Source of the DNA: Hirudinaria manillensis
Taxonomy: Eukaryota > Annelida > Clitellata > Hirudinida > Hirudinidae
NCBI GenBank assembly: GCA_034509925.1
Contig: CM067529.1
Span: 1,194,501 to 1,258,500 of the forward strand
Direction of reading: 5' to 3'
DNA: 64,000 bases
The translations under genes were made by a program, and so were the position numbers. Position 1 is the first letter of the stretch. Every line of letters starts with the position of its first letter. The notes below the pieces were generated by a model. That model saw only the letters and a list, made by a program, of their open reading frames with translations, was not told the origin of the DNA and made no database searches. Below, in pieces: positions 37,421 to 54,752 of this stretch.

Positions 37421-40223
37421 TGCCGTTCGGAGCGGAGAGATCCATGAAACTTGCATTTTATCGCTTCTCTCGATAGAGGACTCTGCTCCATGTCGCAAGC
37501 AAATGGTTTAATTTTGTCACCTTGAAGTTCTCATATAAAACAAACAAGAGGGGAAAAAAAAAATTGGGAGATTTATTTCTAGAAATGAACCGCAACTTGT
37601 AACTAGAGTCTTCCTCGGCAGTGTAACCTTTGAAAGATCGATTAAACAAGCGTACAATAAACTTAAAGAAACAAGTTTTTCGGACGACGATTTATTTTTC
37701 GGCACAAAATGAGCTTATTTTTCGGATAAATGATTTAATTTCGACTGGACAGCTTCTCGGAAACAATTCAGCATCAACGCCCTGGAAAGGCTTCGGCCGT
37801 CCGACATTTTTTTTTGCGGAGGATTTAAAAAATCCTCCTGATTTTTAGCCGGCATAAAAATATCTGTCGTCTACTGTATCTGCTTGAATTCACGCGATGT
37901 TAGCGGGAAAAACAGCAAACATCAACCGAGGAATTGTTAGAAAAACAAAATGGAGGAACGAAAAGTAAATTCTCGTCCGAATTCCCGAAGTGAAAGCGCG
38001 ATGTATTACAAAATATATAATCTCGTCCGGCATTCATTAAGCGCTAAAATTAAGTCATTAAAATAATGATTAAATTTAAATTATTTTTATTATTAACATT
38101 CTTTATTAAACAAATGCAATTTCCGTCCGTCTTCACTTAATAAGAATTGACAACGTGGATGAAGCCAGCAAATCAGACGAACAAGCGAGCAGCTTGAAAT
38201 GCATCGCAGTTGCGGCGAAATAATTGCCGCAGACCTGCCTTGACATTCGGAGAGAACATCTGTTGCAACTTGGGGGCAAAATCTGAACATCCCAGGACTC
38301 GCAAATAACGGAACAAAGCGAAATAGAAATTTAACCGGATTTCTCCAGGTCCGTGTGGACGACGGCAATAGATGTCGGAATGCGAGGAGGAAGGAAAGGC
38401 AAAATGCGATCGCTTCCATCTCCCTGGAATGATCGGGTGACGACATTAACAAGATGGATGCGATGACCCGCGTAGCCTGGAAAATAAAAATACATCACCG
38501 ATCGGTATCGGGCCAAAAGGCCCGGTGACCGGCACGACTTCCTACGCCCTTTTGCCTCTTACACTCTGCGACAGTTCTGGAAAAATTTCATTGCAATTTA
38601 ATCAAAGCACGTCGGGGAATGAAGATAAAAATCTCCATGAAAGTCAGAAGGTTTGTTGGAAATCATGGAATCACTGAGGAATGGCTTCCTTTCTCCGGCA
38701 GGCGTGACCATCGCCGGGAGAAGGCAAAACACGGCACCGATTTTCTCTCTCTTGTCTGTCAACCGTCTGTTTTATGTTTTTTTTTTCTTCAACTCTTTCC
38801 AGCAGCTGTTACATTTTCCATTACTTTTATTCCGTCGGAAATAATTTATTGTTAATTGATGCAGAGCCTTGTTTCCATATCTCGCGAGTTGAATAAGTCG
38901 AGAGACATTTCCAGCATTCTAGGAGGAACGTGCATTATAGTAAACTCCCCACTCATTCTCTCTCACTCTCTCTCTCCCTCTCTCTCTGTGATGGGTGGAT
39001 CTCACTGTTTGTATCTCACTTCCTCAGTCCGATTAAAAGTGGGGAATTTGAGTAGACACTGGCATCATCGGCCGTGACTGACACGATCAAAGAGACATGA
39101 ATTTTAGATGATTCGTCGTTTTATCTCGCGATACGTGGCCAAGCCCTTCGTGACGCAAGTCCATGAGAGTTCGATCAAGCTTCCTGAATGGCATCATTAA
39201 TGTATTCATGATCTGTCATGGTTGGGATCAAATTGTCCTTTCATAAATTTCACTCGAACCTTTTTCTCTCCCGTAAATGTCACCCTGGAGTAGTCATCCT
39301 GAAAATGAGCTTTTTGGTCGAGTAGATGAAGAAAATTCGTAGAAAAAAATATACCATCTCAGCAATAAACGACTAAAGAATTGGGGCGAATAAAGTAGAT
39401 CTTTTCTGGAAAACAGGAAATCATTATTGGCCACCAACTGGAGTCTCTCTCTCCACAGTTTACTGCGTGACTATAAACAATCGTCGTCTCTCTGAAAGGG
39501 CTGGTGGCCAACTCAAAACTTCGGCTCCTATTGTCCCTTGACAAGGCGTGACTTAGGACGTCAGGGACGACAGGGGAACTGAGGAATTGAATGCCAAAGG
39601 GTTTTGACTTTATCTTCCCGTTGTGAGATAAAGATGTCACATCGTCAGAGAAATGTTCAACAGTTCGTGACAGCAATGGAAACTGTTTATCTGCAATCTC
39701 GATGTTTTCATCGATACTTCAAGATGGGTAATAACCTCAGTCGATGCAGTCCTGTCCTGACATTTTAGTGTGATCAACGTGGAACTCCCTTTGAGGGGGA
39801 TTTCATAATGACTACAGGGTAGCATTTACGGGCGAAAAAAAGTTCAAGTGAAATGGCTGAACAATGTTCATTGTAGATTCGTGACAATGAGCCCGCGGAT
39901 TTGGAATCGCTCTGCCCTGGATGTAGCCAGTTTGAAATTACCGAAACATGATGTTGATATCGACATTACCTTGACGTCCTTATTAATTAATTAATTATTA
40001 ATTAATTATTAATTAATTTAGTTACAATAATTATTTTAACCTGAGTTTATTTTTGACGAGGAGACATAATTAAAGGACTGATTGAAAGCGATGGTCTTTC
40101 ACGTGAGAGGTTGGAATCCTGGACTTTCTTTCATTTGCTTTCCATCAATCCCTAACTTCTTTTCCTTGTCTTTGATTAATTTTTGTTTTTTTACTCCACG
40201 ACTTTTCAGAGTTTTATTCGTTC

Positions 40224-40225
40224 AT

Positions 40226-40292
<67 letters not shown>

Positions 40293-40294
40293 TT
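40224..40294 (+). repeat. (ATTT)n microsatellite
   Basis: 71 bp of perfect tetranucleotide; codes for false Leu-Phe-Ile-Tyr repeats. Confidence 0.97.
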
Positions 40295-41640
40295 TTCTTT
40301 TCATTTACTTTTCATCAACTTTTCCAGCCCGAGTTTGGATGAATTTTTAAAACTTTCTTTATTCGATCTAACTTGATCGAGTCTTGATCATCGTCACCAT
40401 CACCATCATCGTCACCACCATCATCATCATCACTGTCGTCAACACCACATAGCCTCAACCCCATTATCCCTAATCCAGGAAGCCCCTTCGATCCTTCGTT
40501 ACATCCTTTGATAATTATTTGAGGTGAATAAGAGAAATTTTCTTTTTTTTTTATTTATTTTTATGAAATGAAGATGAAAAGACTTCCACAGAATAACGTT
40601 TTCAAAGACGTGCGTTGATGGCTCCAAGCTTTAAAATCGTCGACTTCACAACCACACACTCAGGGTATAGTTTTTTTTTCTATACCCTTTGAATCGATCC
40701 CTTTTGCTTATTATTATTATTGTTATTATTATTATTTATTTGTTATTAATGAATGATTAATTTCATTAATAAATCGTTAATTAAATTACAGTTAATAAAA
40801 TGCTTAATAGCGAAATTATTTAAATATAAAACAAAAATTTTATTATCGACCTTAAAAGAGACAAGTATTAAAATTAATCCGTGATTTAAAAAATAAATTT
40901 GCAAAAATTAGGATAAAAATAAATATTTGAATATTTTTAATTAATTTAAGATTTTTAAAAAAGAAATTCAAATCAAAAATCAAATTTTTGTTTTTTTGAA
41001 ATAACATGTTAAAATTAAAATTTGTTTCTAATTTAAAATTCATCGCAATACACTCAGTAAATGACTTTTTTATTGCATTTTTTTCCGATTAGATCGTAAA
41101 TTTCTCTATTAAAAGTCAGGGTATTTACTAAATGCCATTAAATAAATTAATAAAAATAGTTTATTCATATTTTATTAATGCCACAATTTTATAAATTCTA
41201 ATTATTAATATACGCCAACGTTTTTGTCTCGTTTAACCAAATTTTATCGCTTCGTCATCCAACGTAATCGTTGATTTCAAACGATAAAACCTTTGTCAGA
41301 TAAAATCTTTTAAGCTATTTTAAGTTATTTACAAAAACTAAAAAAAAAATAAAAATAAATAAATCCGTCGATTTGTGAGCAAAAATAACGAAACGAAATA
41401 ATTTGTAATTTGGATTCAACCCCAGGATTCAAAATTTTCTCTGCGATTTTCTACACACAAAAAAACAGAAAAAGAAAAAAACTTCCTTCTAGAATTTTAA
41501 TTTTAACGCCAACAGGAAAACTTTGAAAATTTCTTGGAAAAAAAAAGTTAAAAATTAAAAAAAAAACCGCAATTAATGTTGTTGGAAATCAACACTTGCT
41601 AATCGTTGTTGGTTCCACAACTTGGTTCGCTCCGATTATA

Positions 41641-41652
41641 AACAACAACAAT

Positions 41653-41695
<43 letters not shown>

Positions 41696-41708
41696 GCAAC
41701 AACAACAA
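41641..41708 (+). repeat. (ACA)n microsatellite
   Basis: About 68 bp of AAC trinucleotides with one ATA and one GCA variant, in intergenic DNA. Confidence 0.95.
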
Positions 41709-44700
41709 GTCTCGTCTGCTCGTTTGACAATTCGACCTTGACATTGTCTTTCCTTTCTCTGAAGTCAGTAATTAAAATACACGTCTCAGTTTATTCATAC
41801 AATCGCCTGAATAATTGACGACACTTCCTTTATGAATAAAACATAAGATCATAAATTATTTCTTGAATTAATTATAAAATTAAAAAATTTATAGACTTAA
41901 TAAGTAATGTTTTCCCTTATAATTCCTGGAATAAATAATATATTCAGCTGTAAATCAGCAGACACAAGTTTGACCTTGAAGCCTCTTTGTTTTGGGTGAA
42001 CAGAAACAGTAATTTTAACACAATTTTAACACAATATTTAGAAAATATTGGAATTGATTTTCAATTTTTAAGTTCATTTGATACCGTCAAATAAAAGAGT
42101 ATTTTCTCGATTTTTTAAATTGTTTTTGTTTAATGCTCTTTTGAATTCTTTTGAAATTGTCCAATGTATTTTATTTCCTTAGTCTAATAATTGTAATTAT
42201 TTCTCTTCTTGGAATAATTTGCAACGAAGAAGAAATGTACTGAAATGCAACTGATTGATGTTTCTAAACTGACGTTCTAGACAACTGACAGAAAGATTCA
42301 ATCTTTTAAAATATTTAAAAGAAAAATATATGAAAATATACTTTGATGTTTATTTTTGTTCGTGTGAATTTCGATGTACATTCGAATCACTGTTCAATCG
42401 TACAATGTACAATCTAGTTTAATGTTTATGTGAAAAGTGCATGAGATCTAAAAGATAATCGCAAATAAATTGGCCATCACGTCATAAGTCAGGTTACGAC
42501 GCTAGGGAATCAATGTATTGATGGTATGGGGCACGCCATTTGCATGATTTTGGCATCTCTTGTTTTGGACTTCATGAATATGATTGACACCTTGCGCTCC
42601 ATGGAATTTTCTTCTGGAAAACGAATCCTATACATTGGAGAGTCTGCATTTCCAGGTCATCCAAGTTGAACGTCGGCGGATCAATTAGTGAAGACGGAAA
42701 GAATTTAAATTAAAATTTAAAAAAAAAGAAACAGTTTGATCATAATTATTCATTTGCATTGGAAGAATATTTAAAAAAAACATCTTTAAAATGAGGTGGT
42801 AATGATGATAATGATGATGTATTTCGGAGAACGAAAGGACTGTTCATATTTTGAAAAGAGGCTTTTCTCGGATTTATTTATTTATATAATTAATTAATTT
42901 ATTTAATTAGGACATGTTCTATTTTTTTTTTAGATCCTCGAATATTTCGACATTAAACTCACTGTTGGTGGAGTGAGTTTAATATGAAAATTATCATTTA
43001 AAATTTAATTATTTTGTGAACGTGGAATATGAAAGCCATTTGACTCTGCTTGTCTCGAACATTTGCTACAAAACGCGCATTTATCATCACTGACAGTTTG
43101 CCTGCCTGAAGTTTTTGACATTTTTATGCTTCAAAAACAAACTACATTGCATCCTGGTGACATTAAATTGAATTTCTCAAATTTTTAGAGAATTCATTTA
43201 AGCCTTTCGACCAACTGAACTTGCCTGAAGATGGTTTTTCTCCACTTCTGATTATGTCCACTTCGTTTGTTCGAACGTAATCCAATTTAAACGAAGCAGT
43301 TGAATAGAAAAAAGAGTGATAATAGAAAAAAAAAGATTATTTCACTAAAACGTTTTTAGTCGAAGCTGGAATTAATTAAGAATACCTGATTATTTATTTA
43401 CAAACAACCTTTTCGCTCCATCAGTATCATCGTAGTCATCATCAATGCCGTCGTCGTTGTCCTCATCGCCTTGTTTTCAACTTCGATCACCTGAGGTGAT
43501 GAATTTTTTCCATGCGACGACGGCTTCGTGTCACTCAAAGAACCGAGTTGAACTCGTCTTTTTTTTCCAGAAATGGCTGAACATTTGCACATCCTTTCAT
43601 CATACGAAGTCACCTTTTTTGAAAGAGCCATCCATTGCCTGAAACTAAAAGCGGATCCTTTGAAACTTCCACTCGAACATTTTTATCCCAGGCAGTTGGA
43701 AGGTTAATGAGTTGCAAGGAAATGAACGATGAACGGCTCCAACTTGAAATTTCAAAAAGTAATTTCGTCGTCAACAAATTAGAAAAAAAAACTGCAAAAT
43801 AAAATAATTTCCAATTTCTAAGCAATAACAAAATGGCTAGGGACAAAAGTTGATGAAAATAACTCAAAACTGTTAAGGTGATAAGCGAGCTTATTAGGCT
43901 GGATGAAATGTACATGCCAACAAAAGACAGATGGCCCTAAAGTATCTTTATGAATAGGAAAATCCTTAAGGCGACTATTTGGGTATCAATGGCCGAGTTA
44001 AAATAGTCATTTCGACAGTAAATTTGAATAAATAAATAAATAAGATATAAATTTGATATTCTAAGAATATTAAAAAATTTAAACAAGATATGAGCAACGA
44101 GGTTGGTTAAAGGTAAAAAGCAATTTGAGTTGTGGTGAGAGACTTTAGCTATAAAACCTGCAAATATAAAATAATCAGAAACAGAGAGAAAAACATTAAA
44201 GATATAAAAACGGTAAAGATATTTGCGAATAGAGCTAGATAGGTATTTACTTCAAGTTTCTTTGAGACCACTAAAAGCAGTGACAAAAGACGGAATACAA
44301 GCAAGTTCCACAGGAAGGCCACGAATGCTCTGAAGATCAATCACTTCAGGAGAAATTGAAGAAGGAGATTTGAGTAGGGACCCTAAAGAGCTGTGGCTCT
44401 CACGGCTTCTTTAAAACACAACCCACTGATAGTCTCCTAAAACCACTGTAATTTAATGTTAAGGTATCATTAATCTCAGAACAGATAACAGACGATGCGA
44501 AGGTTTAGCAATATAATAATTTCAATGTTTGATTGCAATGTTGATGTTTTTTCTAACAATATAAAAAATATAAATATTTTCAAATAAGGATTTGTCATTC
44601 AAACGTAATGTTTAATGTTCATTTTACATTTAATTCGACTACTGAAAATGTAAACAATCGGGTCAGCCTGAATTTTTGGCTGGTAGGTCGGATCTGTAGT

Positions 44701-44755
44701 TTTAAAATAGATCTAGAGGGTTCTTACATTTATATTCGCTTTAGAAAGACGGAAA

Positions 44756-49633
<4,878 letters not shown>

Positions 49634-49813
49634 AAAAATTCAAAAGCAAAAATTGTAAATTTGTCACTCTCATACATCAGCAAATGTTTCATTAAGGTCA
49701 TCAAACTACAGCTACATTTTTGAAAGTCATATGCAGCATTTATATTAATATATTCTAATCATTGTTAAATAAATAAATAAAATAAATAAATGAAATTGAA
49801 TTTCTTAAATCAT

Positions 49814-51436
49814 TCAACCGTCCATAATGGTGTCGTGATCGTCATAAAAATCTGCAGACGAAGACGGAGGAGCGATCAAAGCATGACCCGACCTAGAAGC
49901 AAAGAAAGACGTTAATACACTTAACATCATGCCTCAATTTTTCCACTACGAGCCTACTACTGATGCGAACTGCCAACAATAAATTAATGGAAACAGCACT
50001 GCCTGCTTTTATAATTAGAATTCTAAATAATAGCATGCATTACGAAAATTTGGAGAATTTATATATCAACATTATAAATGTTTTTGAAAAAAAATGTCTG
50101 CTGGTACCTGCTGGGTCTTTGCTTTTTCTGGATGTATCGCATGGATAAAGGAACTCTGTGAGTCGTTCTGGTTTGTAGCGGACAAGACACCGTGACGGCC
50201 GAATCCATCGGAGCGCTGCAGTCTCTGACCGGAGAGAGGGATATTATGTTTTGCCCTTCGGCTAGTACCGGTTGCTTGATTTGAGTTACTTCAGGTAACT
50301 TTTGCATGCCTTTCTTACCATCACCTCGGGGCATGGCATTCCTGGTATCAGAATTTATTTGCAGACCTTTAATGAATTCCTTGGATAGCAAGGTTACCTC
50401 TTTTCCATCTAGAGTATCTGTCCAATGGTAATAGAATACAGGTTTAACTGTAATGATAAACTTGGTTATCTTTATTAGATCTTATGGATCTATAGGCACT
50501 ATAGCTATGATTACTATTGGTTATTACTATTATTGATCCTGAATCATACCAATGGTATCAATGGAGGCGAGAATGATTTTGTCTTTATATTTGTTTTGAC
50601 TGGTTATGGGATTTCCCCTGAAGTCTAGTTTTAGGATAAAAGGCCAGAGTTTGATAACATCCACAACCTCTTCAAGATCAATCAGTTTATTTTTGGAAGC
50701 ATTCACTTTGACCAGCAATGAACATGGCTCAAATGCTTGTAGTGAACTCAAATTGTTGCCCGATATGTTCAGTATTTTGATTGAGTTCTGTTGGTAATTA
50801 TTGGGTAAATTGAATAACACATAATAGTTATTATATTATAAACGACCTACCGATATTCCCTGTATTGATAGCGAGTCGAAAATAAGGGATTCCCCTGAAA
50901 GCAATCGTTGGTTCTCAACATGCAGTTCCTCCAATCGTTGAAGTTGTTCAATTCCCTCAATAATATAAATTGCATTTCCTCCTAGGTACCTGCAAGAATT
51001 GGATAGTCATGCCTCAGCATAGTACGAGGCTCCTTAGTGTATTAAATCAAAATCGCAAACTCACAGCTTCTTTAGATTGACTAGTGAACCCAGATTCTCT
51101 ATACTTGTCAAGTTGTTATTTTGAAGGTAAAGCGATGACAGATGCGTATGAGGGTTGAGATCGGGTATACTAGGTAATTTGTTATCATATAGATACAGAG
51201 ATATGAGATTTGGGCACATTGAGAGTTCTGTTCCCTGGAGTTGCGTATTTCAGGAGTTGAAAAAGCTGAGTACCGTTAATAAATAAGAAATAATTCACTA
51301 CCATTTCATCCAGATTTCTATTTTCAAGATTAAGATGAGTTAGCCTTTTCAGGAAACTGTTTAGGCTTTCATCTTTCTTTTTCTTAGAAATCCCAGATGG
51401 CTTTTTAACCATCATTTCCAAGGTGAGTTTAACCAT
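49814..51436 (-). CDS. PPP1R42: Protein phosphatase 1 regulatory subunit 42 (LRR protein)
   Basis: Six exons: 51302-51436, 51065-51234, 50851-50989, 50550-50787, 50108-50417, 49814-49892. They give 356 residues, close to the mammalian length. It starts MVKLTLEM, like the vertebrate protein. LRR landmarks follow: LTHLNLENRNLDEM, CPNLISLYLYDN, HLSSLYLQNNNLTSIENL, YLGGNAIYIIEGIEQL, ELHVENQRL, ILNISGNN and LDFRGNPI. A longer low-complexity tail ends in an acidic Asp-rich patch. In mammals this protein (LRRC67/TLRR) binds PP1 in testis and associates with microtubule-organising centres and cilia. No RVxF site is obvious in the part I checked. It lies beside a CEP152-like gene and about 9 kb from a PP1-type catalytic gene. 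Confidence 0.93.
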
Positions 51437-51903
51437 CGCAAATGACTTCCACAAAAAATGCCTAAATGCTCCGAACTACCACGAAGCTATGTTGTCGAAG
51501 AGGTCGCCGTTTTAAGGCACGCTATCACCATTGGTAACCAGCAAGTTTACAAACTCTTAGAACCCAAAGATTCAGAAGCAAGACAGTTAAATTTATATAT
51601 AAATATGCTTTTAATAATAATATAAATTACTATGTTGTCTTTTGGTTTGTATTCATCAGTCCCAACTTGCAGAAAAATACATGCGTTAAGGAGCAGAGAC
51701 GGAATCGCCTCCCACAGTGGTCCAACCAGGAATGGACAAGAATCAACAAGGAATAAATTATGTTTGATACAAAATACAATTGACTATATTTAAAACGAGA
51801 GGCTGTCATTCTAGTTGGAACTGTGGTTTCTCACTCCTGGTAAACAAAAAAAAAAGAATTTATATTCTTAGATTATTAGCATTACGAAAAAACGTCTTTC
51901 TAT
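51437..51903. promoter_or_regulatory. Upstream region of PPP1R42 and 3' end of the CEP152-like gene
   Basis: 467 bp. On the minus strand GTTACCAATGGTGAT (51524-51538, about 88 bp before the PPP1R42 ATG) resembles an RFX X-box, GTTRCC N1-3 RGYRAC, with one weak base. RFX control would suit a ciliary gene, but this is a motif match only. No further gene is seen. Confidence 0.3.
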
Positions 51904-54713
51904 TTACAAACCACGGGTGTAAAATCTGTAGGACGAAGCGTCTGATGCCTGAGTACTGGGTCTGTAAGGATGGAGAGGTGGTCGACTGACCACAGAACTT
52001 GTTGACGAGGCAGGTGAACTTGAACGACGTGTAGTCTGACATAAAAATAAAATCATTACATTCTCAAACAATCAACTGATAAGAACAATTGATGCAAATC
52101 AAAGCATATCCTTTCCTCCAGTCAATATTTTCTGAAGAAACTTACTTCATGTTCCCTGAGAGATGGTTGAGACATGTCGATGGATGGAGCTTCTTCGTTG
52201 GGCATTAGAGCTGGAATGCCATCCAGATGCACTTCCACATGTGCCATGATTTCAACTGCTGAAGAACTGTAAAAGTAGGTTGCAGTTTATGTCTGCACAC
52301 TGCACTGAGGAGTGCTGTGCCCAAATGAATCTACAAAACTACCTGTCAAATCTCCCTCTAAGAAAGTCTCTCATGTGACGAATATAATACTGTTTCACCG
52401 TGGATGACACTTTGTCTCGAGCCCTTTTATACTTCTTCTTTTCAACTAGAATTTCAAACAAAAATCAATGTAATTAGTAGTTAGTAATAACACAGAGTGA
52501 TCCTAGCATGAACCGCTGTAGACCATTCGAATATGTTATGTTAACCCAATGATTACTTAACATATTAATTTAATTGTCACTCAACAAACAAACAAACATC
52601 CTTCAATCCAACTACTTGCCTTCTAGGGCATGCACTCTGTCGTTATAATAAAGTCTCACTTCCTCCACGTTATCTTTGTACTTCTTTATCTGAAATAAAG
52701 TACAGACAAGAAGTTAATTCAAAAGTCATGGCAGGTATCATACTTGAGATGGATGGACGGTTGGATGGATAAGTGCATGGATGGATAGAAGAGGAAGACT
52801 AAACAAACCTGATCTCCAAGATCGCATTTCTCGAGAGCATTCTTTTCACTGGTGACCTCCTCCAGTTTCTTCTTCAGAGTCTTTATTTCCTTTTGGCTCC
52901 TGAACTCCGAGTCTTTCAAGAGCTCATCGAGAATCTTCTTTTCCTTCTCCTTTTGAGCCAGCTGAGTCTGGAAGCACTTCTTCAGCTGCTTGATCGTCTC
53001 CTCCTTCTCTCGCTCCATCGACTTCGTCATCTCGTTCAGTCTTTTCTTCGATCGATCCTCCAGCTCCTCGAGCGACTTCCGCGTACTCGTGAGTTTTTCG
53101 AGCGCCTCCTGCAGATTGTTCTGCAGGAAGCTTTCGCTTTCCAGCAGAGACTTGATTTTCCCGTCCTTCTCCGACTCCAGTTTCAGTTTTGTTTCGTCAC
53201 CTGCCTTTTCCAGCTCCTTGACTTTTGCTTCCAGTTTCTTCGTGTCAGCATACAAGGATCGCCTCTCGTGCCTGTATTTCTCGAGGGCTTCCTTGAGTTT
53301 TACGATGTCTTGGTCATTCTCGCTGCACAGCTTTTTAAGTTGCTTCAGTTGCACGCCGGCCGTGTTCAAGTCTTCTAACAGCTTCGAATTCTTATTGTTG
53401 AGTTCAATGTTTTGGCTCAAGTATGAGATGGATTCCTTTTCATATTCTTCTATTTTCCTTTGATATCTAAAATTTTTTTTAAATTAATAAAATTAATAAT
53501 GCTTAATTGATCTTTAAACAACATTTTCCACATTTATGAATGGATGTAAAAACCTTTCAAAACATTCTTGGTCTTTAGTAATGACCTCAGTTTTGGTTTC
53601 AGGAAGCTATAGTAGAAATTATTAAAAATGATTAAAATTAGACTAATAAAGTAAATAACCAAAATAAGGACAAACAATAAACTGGAATACCCTTTAAAAA
53701 TGAATTATCCAACAATTGATCACAGGTTTAAAACACACACACGCACACGTGCACACAAACAGCAACAAGAACAACATCAATCTTAAATTTGAGAAAGTAA
53801 ATCAACACCATTGACAAGAGATGTTCAATCTTCTGTGTCCAGGACCAGGTTTCATTGAATGGAATCTCAGAAGGTCCACCATTCTTTTGAATAAGACTCC
53901 TTACAAACAACAACATCTCTTCTTCGGTCTTCTGCTTCATTTTTGTCGCTTTTAGGATAAAAAATCTCTTTTTGTTACCAACAATTTTATTGTACAATTT
54001 GGAGACATTTTAGCTAATTGTTCAGTATAAGCTGAATTTTAATAGCTATATTTTAAGGCTCATAAAATGCAAATTCTTTTCAAAATAATCTCAAGATGAA
54101 AATAAAAATGGTTTTCTGCTTCATTTTTGTCACTTTTAGGATCAAAATCTCTTTTTGTCACCAACAATTTTGAGACATTTTAGCTAGTTATTTAATAAAA
54201 GATATCCATATAAATGTAAAATATTTATTTTTTTATTTATATACTTTTCAGAAGAATCCCAAGATAAAGAAAAATAAATTAAACACATGTTGCAAACCTT
54301 GTTGTTGATTTTGTTTCTCAAGGTTCTGGTTAGCACTCTTCATGCTATTTAAATCTTTTCCCGTCTTGTCGATGACCCGATTGAGCTCCTTTATTTTGCT
54401 TTCTTTCTCTCGGAGATCGTTTTCGAGTTGGAGCTTCGAGTTTTCCAGTCTGGAATACTTCCTCGTTTCGAGCAGTAGGGAGGACTTCAGTTCAGAGATG
54501 GTTTCCTCGAGTTCCGAAATCTTCGACAGATTCTCGCCGACCTGGATGGACTTTGTAGCGACGTCTGCTCCGAACTGGGTGGACGTATCTTTTGTTGGAC
54601 ATTTTCTCCTGAGGCTGTATATCTCCTTTAAACTTGAAAGCTGAGCCATGTGGGTTTGCTTCATCTGAAATGGAACTTATTATTACTACCACTATAATTA
54701 TTATTAAGATCTC

Positions 54714-54752
<39 letters not shown>

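Larger units (their letters stand above)
37421..44755. other. Long intergenic stretch, no gene recognised
   Basis: AT-rich with many simple repeats: (TC)n near 38957-38989, (ATTT)n at 40224-40294, (CAT/CAC)n near 40389-40432, (ACA)n at 41641-41708. Minus frames at 38093-38452, 39359-39676 and 43398-43631 show no domain. A 43398-43631 neighbour frame is acidic because of a GAT/GAC repeat. The right end should hold the DPP promoter. Confidence 0.55.

Noticed and set aside
43398-43631. Acidic candidate exon on the minus strand
   Set aside because: The acidic part is a GAT/GAC microsatellite and the frame has an upstream stop with no convincing acceptor.
52893-53463. Long plus-strand frames (161 and 157 residues)
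   Set aside because: Antisense shadows of the large coiled-coil exon of the CEP152-like gene, which has phase-matched neighbours.
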